Source of the DNA: CAIYRG01 sp035318785
Lineage (GTDB): Bacteria; Pseudomonadota; Alphaproteobacteria; Micropepsales; Micropepsaceae
Assembly: GCA_035318785.1 (NCBI GenBank)
Contig: DATHDZ010000254.1
Span: forward strand, 1 to 45,651
Length of the DNA stretch: 45,651 bases
Direction: 5' to 3'
The notes beneath the pieces were generated by a model, which was not told where the DNA came from, searched no databases, and saw only the letters and a list, made by a program, of their open reading frames with translations. A program made the translations under genes and the position numbers. Below, one piece after another: positions 39,370-45,651 of the stretch (within the stretch, counting starts at the first letter, position 1; each line of letters opens with the position of its first letter).

Positions 39370-39843
39370 ATGAGTCGCGCCTTCGTCCGGGAAGAAGATC
39401 AGTTGGCACCGGAGCCGCCACCCGAATTCAAATTGAGCTCCCATCCCAATCTGGTCACCGCACGCGGCCTCGAGCGGATCGAGCAGACGATCGACGATCT
39501 GAATGCCATGATCGCGGAATCTCCGATCGGGGAAATCAAGGACAGGCTGCTGCGCGATCTGCGTTACTGGACAGCCCGCAAGGAAACAGCCCGTGTGCTC
39601 GAGCCTGAAACCGACAGCGACGAGGTGCGCTTCGGTTCGCGGGTTACGTTCCGGCGCGGCGACGGGCCGCCGGAAACCCTCGAGATCGTCGGCGAGGATG
39701 AATCCGATCCCAAGGCGGGACGCATAGGCTGGGTTGCACCGCTTGCCTCTGCCATGATGGGTGCGCGGATCGGCGACGTGGTGATGCTCGAGAACCGCCA
39801 GCCTGCCACGCCCATCACCATTCTTGCGGTTGAGCCGATCTGA
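39370..39843 (+). CDS. GreA/GreB-like transcription factor lacking the acidic tip
   Basis: The protein has 157 residues. The C-terminal GreA/GreB domain is clear: RFGSRVTFRRGD, ETLEIVGEDESDPKAGRIGWVAPLASAMMGARIGDVV. The N-terminal coiled coil (LERIEQTIDDLNAMIAES to YWTARKETARVLEP) aligns with Gre, but the tip that carries Asp and Glu in GreA (GDxxENAEY) reads DRLLRDLRY here, so Arg59 and Arg62 occupy the acidic positions. Such a protein could bind the RNA polymerase secondary channel without stimulating RNA cleavage. A GAGAGGAA Shine-Dalgarno precedes the start at 39370. Confidence 0.82.
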   Translation: MSRAFVREEDQLAPEPPPEFKLSSHPNLVTARGLERIEQTIDDLNAMIAESPIGEIKDRLLRDLRYWTARKETARVLEPETDSDEVRFGSRVTFRRGDGPPETLEIVGEDESDPKAGRIGWVAPLASAMMGARIGDVVMLENRQPATPITILAVEPI

Positions 39844-39935
39844 TCTCCAAGCCCACTGCGACGGTTTCACCGGTTGGGGTTTGGCGCGTCCTTGGCATAA
39901 GCTCCCGGCCACAGAGCAATCGGTCGAGGGGCAGC

Positions 39936-41231
39936 ATGTCATTAGCGAAAGAAGCATCCGCCGCGGATGCGCGTGAGGTTGCACCGGCCATTCCGGCAAC
40001 CCGATGGATTCAGCTTGTCCTCGGCTTGATCGCGATGATGTCGATCTCGAGCCCGCAATATGTGTGCACATTGTTTGTCGCGCCGTTCCAGGCGGCGACG
40101 GGGGCGAGCCTGCCCGCGATCCAGATCACCTTTTCGGTGCTCATCGTACTGCAGACCTGGCTCGCGCCTTTGCAGGGCTGGCTCGTGGATCGCTTCGGTC
40201 CAAAATTCCTGATCGCCACCGGCGCCGCTCTGACCGGGCTCGGCTTTGTTCTGTCGGCCCAGGCGACGACCCCATGGGCTCTCTATATTTCGTATGGCGG
40301 CTTATGTGGCTTCGGCACAGGCATCGTCTATATCGGCATCATCGGCCTGATGGTGAAATGGTTTCCCGACCGGCGCGGTTTCGCCGTGGGCCTCGCGGCG
40401 GCGGGTTACGGCTTCGGCGCCATCGTGACCACCTTTCCCATCGACATGATGCTGAGGTCCTCCGGCCATCGACCGACGCTGATCACCTTCGGCGTGCTTC
40501 TGGGTGCGGTTGGGGTATGCGCCGCGTTGGGACTGCGCGCTCCGCGGCCCGATGAAATCCGCCTTCGCGCCGCTTCCATGCCGCTTGTCGGCGCAGCCAG
40601 GGATTATTCGCCTTTGCAGATGCTGCGGACGCCGATCTTCTGGCTGATGTTCGCGATGATGACGATGATGTCGACGGGCGGCCTGATGGTGGTGTCGCAA
40701 TTCGGCCCCGTCATGCGCGATTTCGGCATCGCGGAGGTGGCGATCGCCGGCATGGCGGCGCTGCCCTTTGCCCTGACGCTGCAGCGTATCGCCAACGGAT
40801 TGACGCGGCCCTTCTTCGGCTGGGTGTCGGACAATATCGGCCGCGAGAACACCATGTTTATCGCTTTCGGCATGGAAGCTGTGGCGGTCTGGGTGATGCT
40901 CGTCACCAGGGACAATCCGGCCCTGTTCGCGATCATGTCGGGCGTCGTGTTTTTCGGCTGGGGCGAGATTTTCTCACTGTTTCCTTCAACGCTGACCGAC
41001 ACGTTCGGCACCAAGCATGCCACGACGAATTTCGGTTTTCTTTATATCGCGCAGGGCGTCGGGTCGGTTCTCGGTGGTCCGGTGGCGGCCATGATGCACG
41101 ATGCGACGGGAAGCTGGTTCCCGGTATTCTGGCTAATCATCGTGCTGGACGGGCTGACAGCCATTCTCGCCCTGTTCGTGCTCAAGCCGATGCGAGCGTC
41201 TTGGTTCCGGCAGCAGCATTCAACGCACTAA
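39936..41231 (+). CDS. OFA-family MFS transporter (oxalate/formate antiporter-like)
   Basis: The protein has 431 residues and 12 transmembrane segments. It matches the OxlT/OFA family: IQLVLGLIAMMSISSPQYVCTLFVAPF in helix 1, then GWLVDRFGPKFLIATGAAL (motif A) and GFGTGIVYIGIIGLMVKWFPDRRGFAVGLAAAGYGFGA. Members exchange or import carboxylates such as oxalate, formate or pyruvate. Between the catabolic operon and the molybdenum hydroxylase it may move a carboxylic acid substrate or product. GAGGGG precedes the start. Its TAA shares bases with the TAG of the convergent molybdenum hydroxylase gene. Confidence 0.88.
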   Translation: MSLAKEASAADAREVAPAIPATRWIQLVLGLIAMMSISSPQYVCTLFVAPFQAATGASLPAIQITFSVLIVLQTWLAPLQGWLVDRFGPKFLIATGAALTGLGFVLSAQATTPWALYISYGGLCGFGTGIVYIGIIGLMVKWFPDRRGFAVGLAAAGYGFGAIVTTFPIDMMLRSSGHRPTLITFGVLLGAVGVCAALGLRAPRPDEIRLRAASMPLVGAARDYSPLQMLRTPIFWLMFAMMTMMSTGGLMVVSQFGPVMRDFGIAEVAIAGMAALPFALTLQRIANGLTRPFFGWVSDNIGRENTMFIAFGMEAVAVWVMLVTRDNPALFAIMSGVVFFGWGEIFSLFPSTLTDTFGTKHATTNFGFLYIAQGVGSVLGGPVAAMMHDATGSWFPVFWLIIVLDGLTAILALFVLKPMRASWFRQQHSTH

Positions 41232-43585
41232 CGCTTCTTGCCTTCTGCCTCCTGGATTAGCGCCAAGAGGCGCGCGGGCGTGACCGGTAGATCCGTGATC
41301 CTCACGCCAAGCGGTCTGAGCGCGTCTTCTATCGCAGATACGATCGCGGCAGGCGCGCCGATGGTGCCGCTTTCCGCGGCGCCTTTGACGCCCAGCGGAT
41401 TGAAGGGCGAGGGCGACTCCATGTGGTGGATTTCGATGCGCGGCATGATGTCCGCGGTCGGCAGCAGATAATCGGCGAAACTCGCGGTCAGCGGTTGCCC
41501 GCTCGAATCGTAGCGCATCCATTCCAGCAGCGTCGCGCCGATGCCATGCGCGACGGCGCCGAGAACCTGTCCCTCGACCATCATCGGATTGATCATTGTG
41601 CCGCAATCATGGATGACGACGTAACGGCCCAGCCTCACATCGCCTGTGGCCGTGTCGACTTCCACCTCGCAGACATGCGTGCCGTTGGTATAGGTCATCG
41701 CCTCGGGCTGGAAATCCACCGAAGCGGACAGACCCGGTGCCAAATTGCCGGGAAGCGCCATGCCGGGTGTTCCGCTCAAAGCGTCGGCAATTTCGCTCAA
41801 GGGAAGTTCGACGCCCTGCATACCCTTGGCCTTCACGCGCCCATTCGCAAGCTCGAGGTCTTCGGGCGCGAGGTTCAGCATTGCCGCTGCCGCGTGAATC
41901 GCCTTTGCCGCGACGTCGCTCGCTGCGCGATGAACCGCATTGCCCGCATTCACCACCTGCCGGCTAGCGAACGCGCCCAGGCCAAGCGGCGAGGCTGCCG
42001 TGTCGCCGTCCGTGACGTGAATCGTCTCGGGCGCGATGCCGAGGACGCCGCCGGCGATCTGCGCCAGCATGGTCTTGACGCCCTGGCCCTGTGCGGTCGC
42101 GCCCGTGGCGATGAAGATCTTCCCGGAACGTGCGATGCGTAACGACGCGCTCTCGAAAGGCCCGCGCCCGGTTCCCTCGACATAATTGCAGAGGCCAATG
42201 CCGATCCGACGCCCCTCGCGTCGCGCCTGTTTTTGACGCGCGGGGAAATCGCGCCACCCCGCGGCTTCGAGTGCGCGCCGCTGACATTCCGGATAATCGC
42301 CGCTGTCGTAAGTCATCGTGCTGCCGTCACGCTGCTTCACCGCAGTCGCATAGGGCATCTGCTCGGGCGGAATCAGATTGCGCCGGCGCACCTCGTCGCG
42401 CGTGACGCCTATCTCGTCGGCAATCCGGTCCAGCAGACGCTCCATGACGAAGGTGCCTTGCGGCCGTCCCGCGCCGCGAGTCGGCGCCGCCGGCGTGAGA
42501 TTGGTCAGGCACAGCGAAACCACCAAATGACAGGCGGGCAGGACATAAGGTCCGATCATGTTGGTCGCCGCATTGTAGGGCAGCGCGACTCCATAAGGCG
42601 TATTCGCACCATGGTCGTGGCGCAGGGCTCCCCTTACGGCGAGCAGGCGGCCGTCGGCATCGCAGGCCGCCTCCATGTCCCAGTCCTGGACCCGCTCGGC
42701 CACGGTCGCCGTGAAATTCTCGACGCGGTCCTCGATCCATTTGATCGGTACCCCCAACGCCAGGGCGGCTGCGGGAATCGCCAGCTCGTCCGGATGGAAT
42801 GGCGCTTTCGGCCCGAAGCCGCCGCCGACATCGGGGGCTATCACGTGCAGCTGATGTTCGCCGAGGCCGAGCGCCGCGACCAGAATGGATTTCGCCCGGT
42901 GCGGCATCTGCGTTCCGTCCCACACCGTGAGCAGGTCTTCTTCCGCATCGAAGCGCGCCACCACGCCGCGCGTCTCGATCGAACCGCCGATACCCTTGTG
43001 CAGGCGGAATCCCATGGCGACGCGATGTGCGCACTTGGCAAACGCTGCGTCCACATCGCCATAGCTCAGCACATGCTGAGCGACAAGATTGTCGGGACAG
43101 TCCAGCCGTGCGCGCGGGCTGCCGGGAGCAAGTCCGGCGACGGGATCAAGAACGGGAGGAAGCGGATCGGCTTCGAGTTCGATCAATTGCACCGCATCTT
43201 CGGTAATAGCGCGGCTCTCCGCCACGACAAGGGCAATCGGCTCGCCGACATAGCAAAGCTCGTCATGGGCCAGCACCAACGGGTCCACGTCGAAACGGAT
43301 GGCACCCACGGGCAGCGCCAAGGGAATACGGTCGGACGTCAGATAAGGGCGCAAATCCTCATAGGCGAAGACCGCGCGGACACTCGGAAGTTTGCGAGCT
43401 CTGGCGAGATCGAGCTTTGTTACCCGAGCATGCGCGAAAGGACTTCGGAAAAACGCCGCATGCAACAGACCGGGTAGTCGAATGTCGTCGACAAAACGTC
43501 CCTTGCCACGGAGCAACGGCCCATCTTCGACGCGAAGAACCCGGCGGCCGATGAGGCCCGGTGATCCGTCTCTCGCCTTCGTCAA
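41228..43585 (-). CDS. Molybdenum hydroxylase large subunit (xanthine dehydrogenase/CoxL-like, form II type)
   Basis: The protein has 785 residues, with the usual opening IGRRVLRVEDGPLLRGKGRFVDDI. Molybdopterin-binding segments follow, for example DVGGGFGPKAPFHPDE and GATAQGQGVKT. The signature reads PTRGAGRPQ, not the CO-dehydrogenase AYRCSFR, so it is not a true CO oxidiser. The base Glu738 lies in VKGAAESGTIGAP near the C-terminus. It should hydroxylate an aldehyde or N-heteroaromatic ring at a Mo centre. The FAD (M) and 2Fe-2S (S) subunit genes that normally accompany it are absent on both sides. The start is TTG (43585) with GGGGCAGG upstream. It is divergent from a pseudooxynicotine-hydrolase-like gene. 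Confidence 0.88.
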   Translation of the reverse strand: MTKARDGSPGLIGRRVLRVEDGPLLRGKGRFVDDIRLPGLLHAAFFRSPFAHARVTKLDLARARKLPSVRAVFAYEDLRPYLTSDRIPLALPVGAIRFDVDPLVLAHDELCYVGEPIALVVAESRAITEDAVQLIELEADPLPPVLDPVAGLAPGSPRARLDCPDNLVAQHVLSYGDVDAAFAKCAHRVAMGFRLHKGIGGSIETRGVVARFDAEEDLLTVWDGTQMPHRAKSILVAALGLGEHQLHVIAPDVGGGFGPKAPFHPDELAIPAAALALGVPIKWIEDRVENFTATVAERVQDWDMEAACDADGRLLAVRGALRHDHGANTPYGVALPYNAATNMIGPYVLPACHLVVSLCLTNLTPAAPTRGAGRPQGTFVMERLLDRIADEIGVTRDEVRRRNLIPPEQMPYATAVKQRDGSTMTYDSGDYPECQRRALEAAGWRDFPARQKQARREGRRIGIGLCNYVEGTGRGPFESASLRIARSGKIFIATGATAQGQGVKTMLAQIAGGVLGIAPETIHVTDGDTAASPLGLGAFASRQVVNAGNAVHRAASDVAAKAIHAAAAMLNLAPEDLELANGRVKAKGMQGVELPLSEIADALSGTPGMALPGNLAPGLSASVDFQPEAMTYTNGTHVCEVEVDTATGDVRLGRYVVIHDCGTMINPMMVEGQVLGAVAHGIGATLLEWMRYDSSGQPLTASFADYLLPTADIMPRIEIHHMESPSPFNPLGVKGAAESGTIGAPAAIVSAIEDALRPLGVRITDLPVTPARLLALIQEAEGKKR

Positions 43586-43695
43586 CAGACCTGCCCCAGT
43601 TTCGCGCGACGCTGTCTATCGCATATCCCCGCCCTGACAAGTTGACAATCCGCGCGCCGGCCTTACAGCAGGAGCCGCCAAAACGGAGAGATAAC
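43586..43695. promoter_or_regulatory. Divergent intergenic region between two TTG-started genes
   Basis: These 110 bases separate the start codons of the molybdenum hydroxylase (minus) and the alpha/beta hydrolase (plus). GGAGAG at 43685-43690 serves the plus-strand TTG start at 43696. Promoters for both genes should lie here; none is clear by eye. Confidence 0.4.
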
Positions 43696-44760
43696 TTGTC
43701 CGATCCGAGACTGCATCACGCCGCCAATTTTCTGTCACGCTTCACGGTCAATGGCGTCGCGGCGAGCGATTTCCTCGACGTGCTGTCCTCTCTTACGAGC
43801 TGGGACGATTGGTGCCGCGCCTGGTCGGCCCGCGCCGCCGTGCACGAAGCTCTGGGTCAGGAGGCACTGGATGCGGAACACTTCGTCAGTGCCGGCGAGC
43901 ATCTCAGCCGCGCCGCTGTCACCTATCATTTTGCCAAATATCTCTTCGTGCAGGACATGGCGCAGATGCGTGCCGCCCACATGAAGGCGGTGGACTGTCT
44001 CAACCTCGCGCTGCCGCATATCGACCCACCCGGGGAGCGTGTGCTGATCCCCTATGAAGGCAAAACCCTGGCCGCGACATTCCGCAAACCGAAAAATGTC
44101 GAGCGCCCACCGGTCGTGCTGATGACCATGGGTCTGGATTCGACCAAGGAAGAGCTTCTCACCTTCGAGATGGATTTCTTGCGCCGCGGAATGGCGATCC
44201 TCGCTTTCGACGGGCCGGGGCAGGGCGAGGCGGAATATGATTTCCCGATTCGGCACGATTACGAGAATGTCGTCGCGCCCGTCATCGACTGGCTGAAGGC
44301 GAATCTGCACGACGAGGTCGACACGGACCGCATCGGCATCTGGGGCATCAGCCTGGGCGGCTATTACGCGCCGCGCACGGTGGCTTTCGAGAAGCGCATC
44401 AAGGCAGCCATCGCCAATTGCGGCCCCTACAATTGGGGCGCGCTATGGGAGAAGCTGCCGGGCCTCACGCGCGACGCCTATATTCGCCGCAGCCACAGCG
44501 CCGGCGAAGCGGAAGCGAAAAAGAAAGCCTTCACGCTCTCGCTGGAAGGCGTGGCGCAGAAAATCGAATGCCCGCTTCTCGTCATCGCCGCCGGGCTCGA
44601 TCGGCTCTGTCCGCCGGAAGATGCCCAACGCCTCGCCCGCGAGACCAAAGGCCCCACCGAACTCCTCATGATCGAGGACGGCAATCACGTGGCCCATAAC
44701 CGCTTCTACAAATATCGCGGGAAATCGGCGGATTGGATGGCGCGGCAGTTGGGCGCGTGA
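43696..44760 (+). CDS. Alpha/beta hydrolase of the 2,6-dihydroxypseudooxynicotine hydrolase/FrsA-like group
   Basis: The protein has 354 residues from a TTG start. An alpha-helical N-terminal half (about 1-130) precedes the hydrolase core, the layout of DHPON hydrolase. Key parts are MTMGLDSTKEEL, AFDGPGQGEAEYD, nucleophile Ser219 in GIWGISLGGYY, an Asp in AAGLDRLCPPED and His in DGNHVAHNR. The TTG at 43696 is preferred because GGAGAG lies 5 bases before it. An in-frame GTG at 43561 would overlap the divergent gene's coding start. Known relatives cleave a carbon-carbon bond in nicotine breakdown. With a molybdenum hydroxylase next to it, an N-heteroaromatic pathway is possible; the substrate is unknown. 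Confidence 0.85.
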   Translation: MSDPRLHHAANFLSRFTVNGVAASDFLDVLSSLTSWDDWCRAWSARAAVHEALGQEALDAEHFVSAGEHLSRAAVTYHFAKYLFVQDMAQMRAAHMKAVDCLNLALPHIDPPGERVLIPYEGKTLAATFRKPKNVERPPVVLMTMGLDSTKEELLTFEMDFLRRGMAILAFDGPGQGEAEYDFPIRHDYENVVAPVIDWLKANLHDEVDTDRIGIWGISLGGYYAPRTVAFEKRIKAAIANCGPYNWGALWEKLPGLTRDAYIRRSHSAGEAEAKKKAFTLSLEGVAQKIECPLLVIAAGLDRLCPPEDAQRLARETKGPTELLMIEDGNHVAHNRFYKYRGKSADWMARQLGA

Positions 44761-44858
44761 TCCGTTCTTCAGTTCCGTGGGCTTACGAAACTTGCTAGCG
44801 TCCGTCCAAGTCGGGGAGACCGGCCTTAAGCCTTAAGACAATCGAGAGGGAAAACACG

Positions 44859-45260
44859 ATGCGTAAACTTGTTATCGGTGCGGTGCTCGCAATGGCTGCG
44901 TCATCTTTGATTGGGACGCAGCCGGTCTTCAGCGCCGCGGCACCGACCGTGGTGCGCAAGGTCCTGATGCAGCAGGATGTGCCCAATGGCGCCCAACTCG
45001 CAGTGGTGTCGGTGGAAATCCCCGTCGGCGGACGCGAAGGACGGCACACGCATTCCGGTCCGTTGATCGTCTATGTGCAGGAAGGCGCTCTCACGCTGGA
45101 CTATGAGGGCAAGCCGACCGTGACCTACAAGGTGGGCGAAACCTTCTTCGTCGAGTCCGGCAAGATCCATGAAGGCATCAACAACGGAACGGTTCCGATA
45201 AAGGCTCTGGCCAGTTTCGTCACGCCGAAGGGCGCGCCTTTGACCACCCAGACGCCGTAG
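44859..45260 (+). CDS. Exported cupin-domain protein
   Basis: The protein has 133 residues. A signal peptide (MRKLVIGAVLAMAASSLIGTQPVFSA) precedes a single cupin barrel. The first motif is GREGRHTHSGPLIVYVQEGALTL with His, His and Glu ligands, and the second is VESGKIHEGINNG with His. It should bind a metal ion in the periplasm. Enzymatic function cannot be assigned. GAGAGGG lies before the start. A tandem CCTTAAG (about 44824-44837) sits in the 98-base leader. The palindromic repeat begins 40 bases after its stop. Confidence 0.85.
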   Translation: MRKLVIGAVLAMAASSLIGTQPVFSAAAPTVVRKVLMQQDVPNGAQLAVVSVEIPVGGREGRHTHSGPLIVYVQEGALTLDYEGKPTVTYKVGETFFVESGKIHEGINNGTVPIKALASFVTPKGAPLTTQTP

Positions 45261-45299
45261 TTTCAAAAATCAGCGAGAATCGGGCGAGGGGCTGCCGCG

Positions 45300-45403
45300 C
45301 TAGAGCGCTTTCCGATCAAATTGGATCGGAAACCGCTCTAGTTCTTGATTTTAGCGCATTTTCTACGGCGAACCGCGAACACACTTCGCCTGAAAATGCT
45401 CTA
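45300..45403. repeat. Bipartite palindromic intergenic repeat
   Basis: Two palindromes stand side by side. The first (45300-45341) has CTAGAGCG/CGCTCTAG outer arms and CCGAT/ATCGG inner arms around CAAATTGG. The second (45352-45403) pairs TAGCGCATTTTC with GAAAATGCTCTA (one mismatch) and GGCGAA with TTCGCC. Elements of this type are widespread between genes in Hyphomicrobiales and related alphaproteobacteria. No second copy was seen in the window. The right end overlaps the stop codon of the last gene. Confidence 0.75.
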
Positions 45404-45651
45404 TGGCAGCTCCTTGCCCAGCGCGCCGGCCACCAGCGTGTTGATGATTTTCTGATTGTGGGCGTTGACGACCGGATCATCTATCCTCTCGCGTGCGACA
45501 CCGGCAAACACATCTTCGCCCTTCAGCCAGCGGCTTTCGGCATCCGGCGTCTCCAGCGCGATGCGAAGCGCGTGAGGGAATTCGTAGCATTCGGTGGGCA
45601 GTTCCGACGCGGCAAGCGCGGCCCACATGGCCTGTCTGTGTGCGCTTCTCA
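45401..45651 (-). CDS. C-terminal fragment of an unidentified protein, 5' end beyond window
   Basis: An open minus-strand frame enters from the right edge and ends at a TAG at 45401-45403; about 82 residues are visible. The sequence (MWAALAASELPTECYEFPHALRIALETPDAESRW, given here by its start and key parts) has helical, Ala/Leu/Glu-rich character with a conserved-looking NAHNQKIINTLV near the end. It is faintly like the C-terminal helices of crotonase-family proteins, but I cannot assign it. The Met at 45628 is probably internal, since the frame remains open upstream. The stop codon lies inside the palindromic repeat. Confidence 0.55.
   Translation of the reverse strand, partial: RSAHRQAMWAALAASELPTECYEFPHALRIALETPDAESRWLKGEDVFAGVARERIDDPVVNAHNQKIINTLVAGALGKELP

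Noticed and set aside
41228..43585. Annotation as carbon-monoxide dehydrogenase CoxL
   Set aside because: The signature is TRGAGR rather than AYRCSFR, and coxM/coxS are missing.

Overview
The window is chromosomal DNA of a GC-rich, compactly coded alphaproteobacterium. The evidence is a TIGR02186/TauE pair, a DUF423 protein, a large coiled-coil/SEL1 polarity-type protein, a GlcG/HbpS protein, Tat and lipoprotein signals, and a palindromic intergenic repeat of a type common in Hyphomicrobiales-like genomes. The genus cannot be fixed from the sequence. No rRNA, tRNA, CRISPR array, insertion sequence or phage gene was seen, and no stretch over about 150 bases lacks a gene or regulatory sequence. 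Genes are packed tightly: nine junctions use a 4-nt ATGA stop/start overlap, one uses TAGTG, and one convergent pair shares the four bases CTAA.

Region 1 (1-11550, minus strand) is the most unusual part. An MFS exporter is followed by five tandem paralogues of the TPR plus O-GlcNAc-transferase-like (GT41) architecture. The first four are chained to the exporter and to each other by ATGA overlaps, and the fifth runs off the left edge. The copies carry about 9, 9, 8, 7 and 13 TPR units. Two of the four complete copies have lost the histidine aligned with human OGT His498, while all four keep the lysine aligned with Lys842. A perfect 8-bp inverted repeat lies just upstream of the exporter.

Region 2 (11673-14835, minus) is a FIST-domain sensor overlapping a triple-PAS histidine kinase, the layout of NosP/NahK-type nitric-oxide signalling pairs. 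Region 3 (14971-19050, minus) is DUF423, an acyltransferase and lutA-lutB-lutC for lactate oxidation. Region 4 (19125-21077, plus) is an alpha/beta hydrolase and glutaryl-CoA dehydrogenase. Region 5 (21081-26379, minus) holds TIGR02186 and TauE/SafE membrane proteins, a coiled-coil/SEL1 protein, a DUF962 membrane protein and a CAP-domain lipoprotein.

Region 6 (26478-32438, plus) is an aldo/keto reductase, a PtmA-like SDR and a cNMP-domain patatin in one operon, then a TPR-methyltransferase, a small exported protein with its own promoter and terminator, and a TetR regulator. Region 7 (32521-34368) pairs a Tat-exported lactate-oxidase-like flavoprotein with a convergent GlcG-like protein.

Region 8 (34501-45260) looks catabolic. 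A substrate-binding protein, an AtoE-type transporter, a 4-hydroxybenzoyl-CoA-thioesterase-like protein, a salicylyl/anthraniloyl-CoA-hydroxylase-like flavoprotein and an enoyl-CoA hydratase form one operon. They are followed by a Gre-like factor, an OFA-family MFS transporter, a solitary molybdenum hydroxylase large subunit, a dihydroxypseudooxynicotine-hydrolase-like enzyme and an exported cupin. Together they suggest uptake and CoA-dependent breakdown of an aromatic or N-heteroaromatic acid, but the substrate is unknown. The right edge holds the palindromic repeat and the C-terminal end of an unidentified minus-strand gene.
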